A DNA stretch of 54,354 nt from NCBI GenBank assembly GCA_002412625.1, contig DHVK01000029.1, positions 30,318 through 84,671 of the forward strand, read 5' to 3'. Positions 25,828 through 33,387 of the stretch are shown piece by piece. Within the stretch, counting starts at the first letter, position 1. Every line of letters begins with the position of its first letter. The notes beneath the pieces were generated by a model. That model saw only the letters and a program-made list of their open reading frames with translations. It searched no databases and was not told the DNA's origin. The position numbers and the translations under genes are program-made. This DNA is from Cloacimonetes bacterium UBA5210 (lineage in GTDB: Bacteria; Cloacimonadota; Cloacimonadia; Cloacimonadales; Cloacimonadaceae).

Positions 25828-26532
25828 ATGGCAAGATATGCCGTGATAGGACTCGGAAGATTCGGAATGACAGTAGCAAACATCCTTAGTGAAAGTGGCA
25901 TGGATGTGATTGCGATAGATAAAAGCCAGGAACTGGTGGATGATGTATCCGGCAGAGTTACCTCCGCCATTTGCATGGATTCCACCGATGAAGCCGCGCT
26001 GAGGTCTCAGAACCTCAATGAGGCAGACGCGGTGATCATCGGCATCGGCAGCAACATTCAGGAAAGCATTCTGACGGCGGCGATTCTGCGCAAGATCGGC
26101 GTCGGCATCATCTATGCCAAGGTGGAAAACCGCTTGCATGGCCGCATCTTGGAGCTCATCGGAGTGCAGAACATCCTGCTCCCGGAAGAGATCGTGGGCA
26201 CACAGCTGGCCAAGACCCTGATCTCCAAGAACGTGCGCGAGTATATCTCGCTATCCAGCGGACATGTGGTGATGGAGATGGTGGCCCCCCGCGAGTTTGT
26301 GGGCAGGGATCTGCAAGATTTGTCGCTTCCCACCAACCGGGGAGTGAATATCATCGCCATCAAGTACAACTCGCTCTCGGTTACCGAGGACGGCCGCAAT
26401 GTGGTGGAGCAGAAGATGAACGACATGCCCGGTGCCAACGACACCGTCAATGAAGGCGATGTGCTGATCATGATGGGCCCCAAAGGCAATGTGGATAAAC
26501 TGATCTACGACACCACCATAAAGCAGGTATAA
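25828..26532 (+). CDS. trkA: TrkA/KtrA-family regulatory subunit of K+ uptake
   Basis: This cytoplasmic RCK protein gates the TrkH/KtrB partner through nucleotide binding. The 234-aa length with one RCK_N plus one RCK_C domain is KtrA-like. The Rossmann motif is VIGLGRFGMTVA at the N-terminus, with a conserved DKSQELVDDV acidic end to beta-2. The C-terminal RCK_C domain covers about residues 145-230 (VNIIAIKYN...DVLIMMGPKGNVDKL). AAGGAG precedes the ATG. Confidence 0.93.
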   Translation: MARYAVIGLGRFGMTVANILSESGMDVIAIDKSQELVDDVSGRVTSAICMDSTDEAALRSQNLNEADAVIIGIGSNIQESILTAAILRKIGVGIIYAKVENRLHGRILELIGVQNILLPEEIVGTQLAKTLISKNVREYISLSSGHVVMEMVAPREFVGRDLQDLSLPTNRGVNIIAIKYNSLSVTEDGRNVVEQKMNDMPGANDTVNEGDVLIMMGPKGNVDKLIYDTTIKQV

Positions 26533-26534
26533 GA

Positions 26535-27278
26535 ATGAAGCGTTCCATCAAACATCGCTATCACCAGATGATCGGAATCCTGTTCGGGTTCATCGCGCTG
26601 CAGTTTATCGCGGTGCTGTTTGCCATTGCTCAGGCGGATAACCTCTACGCTCTGGCCAGCGACATCCAATCCATCATGATCGTCTTTATGTTCATGATCT
26701 TCGTCTATATCGTGGTGATCTTCAACTACCTGCCTTACCGCCTGAACCGCGCCATAAAGAGGGTGGAAGACCTCATCGACGAGATCTCGAACGGTAACTA
26801 TCAGATCGATATCGACAGCTCCCTCTTTGAGCACGACCGGGATTTTGAAAACCTGATCTATGCCTTGCAGAAGATGCTGGATATCATCATCCGCTTTGAT
26901 GCGGCAAAGGCCGACAAAATCTACGAACATCATCAGCGCATCAGCCAGCTTATCAATCTCTTGCCGCAGATAGTGATCGTAGTGAATATCAATGGCGACC
27001 TTGTCTATATCAACGACGTCTTCCGCGCGCGATACCCAAACATCAGTGATGTGGGAAACCTGAATGAAGTGATTATCAAAGACGAGTTTAATGCCGGCAT
27101 CATCCAGGTCATAATCGAATCGCTGCGCTATGGCAACAACATCTACGATGCCCGGATTGAGCCCGAGGGATCAGAGCAATCTGCCGTGATCAAAGGCTCA
27201 ATCGTCCGTAACCGCAAAGGAATAGCTTCCGGCGGAGTGTACACAGTGGAGATTATTGGTGAAGCAAGAGAAAATTAG
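26535..27278 (+). CDS. Membrane protein with HAMP-like linker and PAS domain, no output domain
   Basis: The 247-aa protein has two membrane helices (about residues 12-34 and 46-69). A HAMP-like linker follows (PYRLNRAIKRVEDLIDEISNGNYQIDI), then a short coil and a PAS domain at about 145-240 (LLPQIVIVVNINGDLVYINDVFRARYP). It lacks kinase, phosphatase or cyclase motifs, so it is a truncated-histidine-kinase-like sensor. It follows trkA by 2 nt, suggesting a link to K+ or membrane-state sensing, which is inference. Its end overlaps rluD. Confidence 0.7.
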   Translation: MKRSIKHRYHQMIGILFGFIALQFIAVLFAIAQADNLYALASDIQSIMIVFMFMIFVYIVVIFNYLPYRLNRAIKRVEDLIDEISNGNYQIDIDSSLFEHDRDFENLIYALQKMLDIIIRFDAAKADKIYEHHQRISQLINLLPQIVIVVNINGDLVYINDVFRARYPNISDVGNLNEVIIKDEFNAGIIQVIIESLRYGNNIYDARIEPEGSEQSAVIKGSIVRNRKGIASGGVYTVEIIGEAREN

Positions 27279-28293
27279 AATTATCTTCGAGGGCGACGAG
27301 CCAGTTCGCCTGGACAAACACTTGGCAAACCTGCGCTTGCAGGAACTGCATTCACGCAGCTTCATCGAAAGCCTGATCGCCGAAGACCGCATCCTGGTGA
27401 ATAACATCCCGGTAAAAAAAAGCTACCTCCTCGAGAAGGGTGACGAGATCAGCCTGAAGCTTCCTGAACCCCCGGATTATGAAATGAAAGCGGAGGACAT
27501 CCCGCTGGAAGTAGTCTATGAAGACGATTATCTGGCAGTGATCAACAAGGCTGCGGGGATGATCGTGCACCCCGGCCACGGAAACCCGGACGGCACCCTG
27601 GTGAATGCAATCCTGCATCGCTTTGCCGGTCAGCTGTCCGCCGGCCGCGACCCCAACCGCCCGGGCATCGTACACCGCCTGGATCGCGGTACCTCCGGCC
27701 TGATCATCATCGCCAAGACCGATGCCGCGCAAGTGGAGCTGAACCATATGTTCGCCCGCCGCGAGATCGATAAGACCTATCTTGCCATCACCACCGGCAT
27801 ACCGGATCCCCCCGAAGGCAGCATCGAGTGCCACATCGCCCGCTCGCTCAGTAATCCCCGCCAGATGTGCGTGGCCGAAACCGGCAAGTGGTCGCTCTCA
27901 CATTACAAGATTATCAAATACTATCATTACTTTAGCCTGGTTAAGGTAAAGCTGGATACGGGGCGCATGCACCAGATCCGTGTCCAATTTGCTCATCAGC
28001 ATATGCCGATAGTAGGCGATTTGTTATATAACACCCGGCATCAGGTACACATGCTGCTGCCTCAAAACATGAAGCGCAAAGCTACCGAGCTCCTGGCCAC
28101 ACACCTCCAGCGGCAGGCCCTGCACAGCTGGCGGCTGCAGTTCCAACACCCGATCACCGGCAAACAACTGGACATCTTTGCGCCTTTGCCTGCTGACCTG
28201 ATCTATACCCTGAATTGGCTGGAGCAGCATTTTGCTATTGACACAGACACCGAGCCATATAATGTGATTTTAGAGGAAAACAAAACGTGGTAG
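27259..28293 (+). CDS. rluD: RluA/RluD-family 23S rRNA pseudouridine synthase
   Basis: The 344-aa protein has an N-terminal S4 domain (RLDKHLANLRLQELHSRSFIESLI...). The catalytic domain has VINKAAGMIVHPGHGNPDGTLVN and the active motif IVHRLDRGTSGLIIIAKTD with the catalytic aspartate, and GRMHQIRVQFAH. Lengthwise it fits RluD (U1911/1915/1917 of 23S rRNA), though RluC-type sites cannot be excluded. I choose the GTG at 27259 because GGAG lies 7 nt upstream; the TTG one codon earlier is less well spaced. It overlaps the PAS gene by 20 nt and ribBA by 7 nt. Confidence 0.88.
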   Translation: MKQEKIRIIFEGDEPVRLDKHLANLRLQELHSRSFIESLIAEDRILVNNIPVKKSYLLEKGDEISLKLPEPPDYEMKAEDIPLEVVYEDDYLAVINKAAGMIVHPGHGNPDGTLVNAILHRFAGQLSAGRDPNRPGIVHRLDRGTSGLIIIAKTDAAQVELNHMFARREIDKTYLAITTGIPDPPEGSIECHIARSLSNPRQMCVAETGKWSLSHYKIIKYYHYFSLVKVKLDTGRMHQIRVQFAHQHMPIVGDLLYNTRHQVHMLLPQNMKRKATELLATHLQRQALHSWRLQFQHPITGKQLDIFAPLPADLIYTLNWLEQHFAIDTDTEPYNVILEENKTW

Positions 28294-29519
28294 AAAACAA
28301 CAACAAGCACATTGAATCCGTATTTAGCTCCATTGAGGATGCCATACAAAGCATTGCCCAAGGCAAGATGATTATCGTGGTGGACGACGAGAACCGCGAG
28401 AATGAGGGAGACCTGCTGATGGCAGCAGATCTGATTACCCCCGAACACGTGAACTTCATGATCAGCAAAGGTAAAGGGCTATTGTGCGCCCCCATCACCG
28501 CAGATTACGCCCAGAAGCTGGATATCCCGCTGATGACGATGAAGAACAACGAACGCCACGGCACAAAGTTTACCGTTTCGGTGGATGTCATTGAAGGCAC
28601 CAGCACCGGAATCTCTGCCTCGGAGCGCGCCAAGACCGTGAAAGCCCTGGCAGATCCCGCAAGCCATGCCGGGCTCTTTATGCGCCCCGGCCACATCTTT
28701 CCCCTGATCGCCGAACCCGGTGGCGTGCTCAAGCGCGCCGGGCACACCGAAGCCGCGGTGGACCTCGCCAAAATGGCAGGGCTGAACCCGGTCGGGGCGA
28801 TCTGCGAGATCATCCGTGAAGACGGCGAAATGGCGCGTTTGGACGATCTGATCGATTTTGCCAGAGAGCACGATCTGAAGATCGTCACGATCGAAGAACT
28901 GATCCACTATCGCCGCAAGAAAGAGCGCCTGGTGCACCAGGTTTCCCGGGCAAAGCTGCCCACCGAATATGGTTTGTTTGATATCGTCACTTTTTCCAGT
29001 GATATCTCCGGAGAGCACCATCTGGCGCTCACCCTTGGCGATGTCAGCGGTCCCGAACCCGTCCTGGTGCGCGTGCATTCCGAATGCCTCACCGGGGATG
29101 CCTTGCATTCTCTGCGTTGCGATTGCGGCAAGCAACTCTCCCGCAGTTTTGAAATGATCGCCGAACTGGGTCGGGGCGTGATCCTCTACATGCGCCAGGA
29201 AGGCAGAGGCATCGGGCTCCTGAACAAGATCAAAGCCTACCATTTGCAAGACAACGGAGCGGACACAGTGCAGGCAAATCTGGACTTAGGTTTTGCTGAA
29301 GATCTGCGAGATTACGGCATTGGCGCTCAGATCCTGAAGGCTCTGGGCTTAAAGAAGATAAAGCTTCTTACAAATAACCCTAAGAAGATTGTGGGGCTCA
29401 CCGGTTACGGTTTGGAAATCGTAAGCAGAATCCCCATCGAAATTACACCGCAGAAGGACAACCAATACTACCTGAAAACCAAAAAGGACAAAATGGGACA
29501 CCTGCTACATGAAGTTTAA
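28287..29519 (+). CDS. ribBA: Bifunctional 3,4-dihydroxy-2-butanone 4-phosphate synthase / GTP cyclohydrolase II
   Basis: RibBA supplies both precursors of riboflavin. The 410-aa fusion has the RibB half at residues 1-200 (IVVDDENRENEGDLLMAAD, RHGTKFTVSVD, RPGHIFPLIA, GHTEAAVDLA) and the RibA half at 210-405. RibA shows the zinc cysteines in SECLTGDALHSLRCDCG, plus RQEGRGIGL and LTNNPKK. Both active sites look intact. The start is GTG at 28287, after GAGG. Riboflavin would supply FMN/FAD for Rnf and the dehydrogenase, a general rather than operonic link. Confidence 0.95.
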   Translation: MVENNNKHIESVFSSIEDAIQSIAQGKMIIVVDDENRENEGDLLMAADLITPEHVNFMISKGKGLLCAPITADYAQKLDIPLMTMKNNERHGTKFTVSVDVIEGTSTGISASERAKTVKALADPASHAGLFMRPGHIFPLIAEPGGVLKRAGHTEAAVDLAKMAGLNPVGAICEIIREDGEMARLDDLIDFAREHDLKIVTIEELIHYRRKKERLVHQVSRAKLPTEYGLFDIVTFSSDISGEHHLALTLGDVSGPEPVLVRVHSECLTGDALHSLRCDCGKQLSRSFEMIAELGRGVILYMRQEGRGIGLLNKIKAYHLQDNGADTVQANLDLGFAEDLRDYGIGAQILKALGLKKIKLLTNNPKKIVGLTGYGLEIVSRIPIEITPQKDNQYYLKTKKDKMGHLLHEV

Positions 29520-30303
29520 AGCCACTCTGCTGCTCGCGTTTACCCTGCTGATTATCTCGCTCTCGGCGCAAACCGTGAAGATACCCAAAGCGGAAGGCTT
29601 TGTGAATGACTTTGCCAAGCTGCTCTCCGAAGATACCAGGATCAGGATAAACGATTGGGCGATAGAGCTTCGGGAAAAGACCGGAGTAGATTTTGCCATT
29701 GCCACCTTCCCGGAAATCGGGAATGAAGACGAGGTTAGCTTTGGCGTGCGGCTTTTAGCAGAATGGGGCATCGGCTCTCAGCGGGATGAAGGGGTTTTGA
29801 TCTTCATCGCCCAAAAGGAACGCCGCCTGCGCATCGAAGTGGGCTATGGCGCGGAAGGTTACATCACGGATGCCTATGCCAATCAAGTGTATCAGAGCAT
29901 GGCTTCACACCTCGCCCGCGGGGCAGAGGACTGGGATCAGGCTTTCATGCAGGGCAGCCTGATGATGCTTTCCGCGATCGCCCAGGAAAAAGGCGTTACC
30001 CTCACCGGGATGTCCGCGTATTCCCAACGTGGGCGCAGAGACGATGGCGAGGCTTCCCCTTATAGCGGAATCATCATGCTCGTCATCTTCGTGATTCTGA
30101 TGATTGTAACCAAAGGCAAGATCCTGAATGTTCTGTTATGGATGCTGATCTTCAGCGGACGTGGCGGTGGCGGCAGCTGGGGTGGCGGTGGATTTGGCGG
30201 CGGTTCCCGTGGTGGTTCTTCCGGAGGATCCGGCGGCTTTGGCGGTTTTGGTGGTTTCGGTGGTGGTCGTTCTGGCGGCGGCGGAGCAGGAGGAGGTTTT
30301 TGA
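29509..30303 (+). CDS. TPM-domain (YgcG-type) membrane protein with glycine-rich tail
   Basis: The 264-aa protein has a signal peptide (ending LSLSAQ), then a TPM phosphatase-like domain at about residues 25-150 (GFVNDFAKLLSEDTRIRIN, RDEGVLIFIAQKERRLRIEVGYGAEG). One membrane helix follows (about 182-203), then a tail almost wholly of Gly, Ser and Phe (about 215-264). This is the YgcG/PF04536 layout, usually found beside LemA. No LemA is present here; the partner is the membrane protein immediately downstream (TGATG overlap). Its start overlaps ribBA by 11 nt. Confidence 0.85.
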   Translation: MKFKATLLLAFTLLIISLSAQTVKIPKAEGFVNDFAKLLSEDTRIRINDWAIELREKTGVDFAIATFPEIGNEDEVSFGVRLLAEWGIGSQRDEGVLIFIAQKERRLRIEVGYGAEGYITDAYANQVYQSMASHLARGAEDWDQAFMQGSLMMLSAIAQEKGVTLTGMSAYSQRGRRDDGEASPYSGIIMLVIFVILMIVTKGKILNVLLWMLIFSGRGGGGSWGGGGFGGGSRGGSSGGSGGFGGFGGFGGGRSGGGGAGGGF

Positions 30304-30884
30304 TGCTCTTTTTAAGATCGTTACTCTTTATCGTTTGGAACATAGCCCTTGGGCTAATGGTGATTTACTTCATCCGGTGGTTTTTATTTAATGCCAAAGC
30401 ACGGTTTTTCTTTGGCAAACGCTTTATCCTTACTCCCGGCCTGATCGTCCGCAAACGCGATTGGCTGTTTGGCAAAGCCCGGGATCTCTTGCACGACTAT
30501 TTGCGGCAAGCGGAGGATCCCAGCCTGAAAGAAGGTTACATCTACAAATGGGAGCAAAAAGTCCGTGAATTCCTGTGGGAAAAGACTTCCTTTGTGGATT
30601 CCTGGCCCCTGATCCCGGCAAAGCTAAAGGACAACATCCGCCGCAAGATTGTGGATGCCTTCACGGCGATCGTCTCGAAGCTCTTGCGCAATACCGTACC
30701 CCGCTTCCTGGAACAGTGGAGAATTGAGCACCGCATAGATGACTATGACTTCCAGTTTTCCATCGAGTTCTTCCGTAAATACTACAACTTGTATGTGCAC
30801 AAGTATCTCATGTATCTGTTCATCGCCATCAACTTCATCATTGGCGTGGAAAACATGATTTTGTACCTCATTATCGGCGGTTAA
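30303..30884 (+). CDS. Uncharacterised membrane-anchored protein
   Basis: I do not recognise this 193-aa protein. It has one hydrophobic segment at each end (about residues 5-26 and 170-190). A basic, amphipathic, mostly helical middle lies between them (WLFGKARDLLHDYLRQAEDP, KDNIRRKIVDAFTAIVSKLL). Both ends would be in the membrane with the middle on one side. The ATG overlaps the TPM gene stop (TGATG), so the two are probably made together. The frame is open into the glycine-rich coding region upstream, but that part is arginine/tryptophan-rich noise. Confidence 0.7.
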   Translation: MLFLRSLLFIVWNIALGLMVIYFIRWFLFNAKARFFFGKRFILTPGLIVRKRDWLFGKARDLLHDYLRQAEDPSLKEGYIYKWEQKVREFLWEKTSFVDSWPLIPAKLKDNIRRKIVDAFTAIVSKLLRNTVPRFLEQWRIEHRIDDYDFQFSIEFFRKYYNLYVHKYLMYLFIAINFIIGVENMILYLIIGG

Positions 30885-30894
30885 AGCGAATCCC

Positions 30895-32091
30895 ATGGGA
30901 CGCCGTGGCAAATCCCTGGGCAGAAAACTGCGTGAGATTGCTCGTTATTACAATCTCACAGTGGAAAACCAGCGTCTGGCGCTGCGCTTTCTCTGGGTTT
31001 GCGCCTTCATTGCCATCTTGCTGGTGGCTTCCGCGGTCCTCATCTGGCTGTTTGAATTTGAAGGGAAAGCCTCAAACACCATTACTTCTTTCTGGGACGG
31101 CATTTGGTGGGCGGTGGTAACTATTGCCACGGTGGGTTATGGCGACAAATTCCCCATCACCTTCTCCGGCAGAGTGGTAGGGCTTATCCTCATCATCATC
31201 GGTTTCATTTCGCTGTCGGCCTTCACTGGTCTGATTGCATCACTCTTTGTGGAAGACAGGATGAAAGGAGCAAAAGGTTTGAAACAGATTCGAACGCACA
31301 ATCATATCGTGCTGTGTGGCTGGAACAACACGGCTCATCATTTCTTGCGGGCTTTGGTGGAAAAGAACATGGAAACCATCCAGGTCTGCCTGTTGATGAA
31401 CGAGACTCCGGAGTTCTACGAATCCCTGGAAAGCAGCTATCCCACTCTCTCGCTCAGCTTTGTGAGGGGGGAGCCCACTCAGGAAGATACCCTCAAACGC
31501 GCGGGAGTGGCAAATGCCGACCAGATCATCATCCTGGCGGATCATTCCCTGGAACCCGGCAGTGCCGACGACCGCAGCATCATCGTGGCAAACGCAGTCC
31601 ACTTCCTGGTAAAAAAGGACAAGATCACCGTGCAGCTGATCAACAACGAAAACAAGCAAATGCTGCAACGCATCGGCATCACCCGTGTCTTTGTTTGGGA
31701 CGATCTGGGCGCCTATCTTTTGGCAGACAACATCGCCGATGCCAATAGCTTGAGCATTTTCACGCAATTGGCAAAAAGCCCCCAAGTCCGCATTTGTACC
31801 TGCAATATAGACGAAAGCTTCTTTGGGAAGACCTTTGCCGAGCTGTTTGACCATATCCGCAGGCAGGAATCCGGTATCCTGATCGGGTTGATCACAAAGG
31901 AGCCAGAATTGGAGCTCGACAACATCTTTGATGACGATGCCTCCGCCATCGATCAATTTATCAAAAGCACCTTGAAAAAATCCAAGAGGATGATCTCGGA
32001 AGAAAAGAGCAGCATCCGCTTCAATCCTCCCCAGGATAGCATCGTGCAGGATAGTGATCAGGCAATTTTGCTGAAGTCGGAGCTAGCATGA
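30895..32091 (+). CDS. Two-helix potassium channel with RCK (TrkA-N) domain
   Basis: The 398-aa protein has a basic N-terminal tail and TM1 (about 33-53). A pore loop with the K+ filter TVGYGD follows at residues 79-84, then TM2 (about 91-116). After that comes a cytoplasmic RCK/TrkA-N domain (NHIVLCGWNNTAHHFL...) running to about 260 and a divergent second part to the C-terminus. The layout is that of MthK/Kch-like channels, though the Rossmann GxGxxG is changed to GWNNTA, so nucleotide binding may be altered. Its stop overlaps the next gene by 4 nt; that gene encodes a cNMP-binding domain. Confidence 0.9.
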   Translation: MGRRGKSLGRKLREIARYYNLTVENQRLALRFLWVCAFIAILLVASAVLIWLFEFEGKASNTITSFWDGIWWAVVTIATVGYGDKFPITFSGRVVGLILIIIGFISLSAFTGLIASLFVEDRMKGAKGLKQIRTHNHIVLCGWNNTAHHFLRALVEKNMETIQVCLLMNETPEFYESLESSYPTLSLSFVRGEPTQEDTLKRAGVANADQIIILADHSLEPGSADDRSIIVANAVHFLVKKDKITVQLINNENKQMLQRIGITRVFVWDDLGAYLLADNIADANSLSIFTQLAKSPQVRICTCNIDESFFGKTFAELFDHIRRQESGILIGLITKEPELELDNIFDDDASAIDQFIKSTLKKSKRMISEEKSSIRFNPPQDSIVQDSDQAILLKSELA

Positions 32092-32588
32092 TCAGCCTGG
32101 AGATTCTGCGCAAGGTTCGTGTGTTTACCAATTTGGAGGATGCGGAGCTCGAATTGCTGAGGCCATATCTTCTGATGCGTAAGTATGCCAAGGGCGATTA
32201 TGTCCTGAAAGAAAACACCGTGGGAGATTGTACCTTTCTCTTGGTGAAGGGCACTGTGCGCGTGACCAAAGACCTCGTGAAGGGCTATGACGAGGATATC
32301 GCGAACACCCAAAAGGTGCTGGCCACACTCAGCCAGGATTTTCTGCCTACTTTCGGTGAAAACGGTATTCTGGGCCAAGCGCCTCGCACGGCAAACGTTT
32401 TGGCAGCCACAGATTGCGAAATCTTCACTTTGTGTAAACAGGATTTTGACGCCTTTGCCAAAAATAACCCCAAAGCCGCATACCATGTCATGAAAAACAT
32501 TGCCGAAGTGCTTAGCCAACGCTTGAACACCACGGACGAAAACCTTGTGAAGCTGGCTACCGCACTGTATATCGCTGTGCAGCACTGA
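32088..32588 (+). CDS. Stand-alone cyclic-nucleotide-binding domain protein
   Basis: The 166-aa protein is a single CNBD: FTNLEDAELELLRPYL, then KGDYVLKENTVGDCTFLLVKG. The phosphate-binding cassette FGENGILGQAPRTANVLA lies at residues 89-106 and keeps the glutamate (E91) and arginine (R100) that hold the cyclic phosphate. There is no helix-turn-helix, so it is not a CRP-type regulator. The ATGA overlap with the K+ channel gene suggests the two proteins act together, like a cyclic-nucleotide-gated channel split into two chains. Confidence 0.85.
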   Translation: MISLEILRKVRVFTNLEDAELELLRPYLLMRKYAKGDYVLKENTVGDCTFLLVKGTVRVTKDLVKGYDEDIANTQKVLATLSQDFLPTFGENGILGQAPRTANVLAATDCEIFTLCKQDFDAFAKNNPKAAYHVMKNIAEVLSQRLNTTDENLVKLATALYIAVQH

Positions 32589-32631
32589 ACCCCTTCCCCT
32601 CTGATCAGCCTTGCCATTATCCTGTGTTTGA

Positions 32632-32700
32632 GCTCTTCTAAAGCTGTTATTAAGCTGTGGGCATGGGAGAATAGCAGCTTTATATAAGCACAAGAAGAGC
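32632..32700 (+). repeat. Intergenic hairpin element, copy C
   Basis: GCTCTTCT (32632-32639) pairs perfectly with AGAAGAGC (32693-32700). Inside, GCTGTTATTAAGCTG pairs with CAGCTTTATATAAGC at 12 of 15 positions. The loop has GGGCATGGGAGAATA, like the loops of the copies at 10673 and 44756. It lies 44 nt after the CNBD gene. Confidence 0.72.
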
Positions 32701-32729
32701 CTGAGCAATTCCGGGAGATAAGGGCGGGA

Positions 32730-32782
32730 TCGAATCCTAAGAGCTTTCATGTAAATAATCGGGGCATGGGGCGGAGCCCCAT
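32730..32782 (+). repeat. Shared spacer word and GGA-loop palindrome
   Basis: The 26-nt word starting TCGAATCC and ending TTCATGTAAA (32730-32755) recurs at 45347-45372 with 23 of 26 identities. Just after it, ATGGGGC-GGA-GCCCCAT (32766-32782) is a perfect 7-bp palindrome. The remainder of the 32589-32949 spacer shows nothing further apart from the possible promoter below. Confidence 0.5.
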
Positions 32783-32885
32783 ACATTAAGGGTGGTGGGT
32801 ATGGACGGTTATATTGGATCGCTTAGAATTACTGATACAGCGCTGATACAGTTTAATAAAAACACGTGCAACGCTCTTGAATTAC

Positions 32886-32914
32886 TTGACGTCTTTCCAT
32901 GCAGCAATTATTGT
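32886..32914 (+). promoter_or_regulatory. Possible promoter of the 127-aa orphan gene
   Basis: TTGACG, a 17-nt spacer and TATTGT match the sigma-70 boxes at five and four of six positions. The pair lies about 35 nt before the start codon, with AAAGGAG between. Confidence 0.4.
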
Positions 32915-32949
32915 GGAAACAGTTATGAAGCAAAGGAGACCAGTTTACT

Positions 32950-33333
32950 ATGATCAACAGTATTGTCAGTATTGTCATTTACCTTGTCTTTTATTTGGCC
33001 GTTGTACTTATCATCTTTGCGCTCGCCAAGATGCGGGGGCTTCATCTCTACAAGGACCTGTATCCCGTATGCAATCTGCCCGGGGGACCCATATCGGATC
33101 CTGATCGGGTAATGGAAAAAATCCGGCAATTGTATCTCGCCAAGATCATTACAAATCTCTATTTGGACGATGATTACATCAGTTTTGAAGATCACTGCCT
33201 AAACCACGTCCACAATATCTACTATTATCGTTTTTCCAAGCCTGGGAACCTCTACTATCGCGGTTTGTTCACAAAGTACCACTTCAACCGCAGCAAGTTA
33301 AGAAGCATCGCAGCCTTCCTCAGCGAAGCCTGA
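32950..33333 (+). CDS. Small orphan membrane protein
   Basis: This 127-aa protein is unknown to me. One N-terminal helix (about residues 5-26, IVSIVIYLVFYLAVVLIIFAL) is followed by a soluble, tyrosine-rich and basic part (MRGLHLYKDLYPVCNLPGG, YLDDDYISFEDHCLNHVH, NIYYYRFSKPGNLYYRG). AAGGAG lies 11 nt before the ATG, and a plausible promoter stands upstream. It is isolated between repeat-rich spacer and the convergent PII-like gene. Composition and lack of family resemblance may mean a lineage-specific gene. Confidence 0.6.
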   Translation: MINSIVSIVIYLVFYLAVVLIIFALAKMRGLHLYKDLYPVCNLPGGPISDPDRVMEKIRQLYLAKIITNLYLDDDYISFEDHCLNHVHNIYYYRFSKPGNLYYRGLFTKYHFNRSKLRSIAAFLSEA

Positions 33334-33387
33334 ACCCGGGGTTAGCTCCACTGTCAATTTATGCTCCCGGCATGAGGGGAGAAGGGC

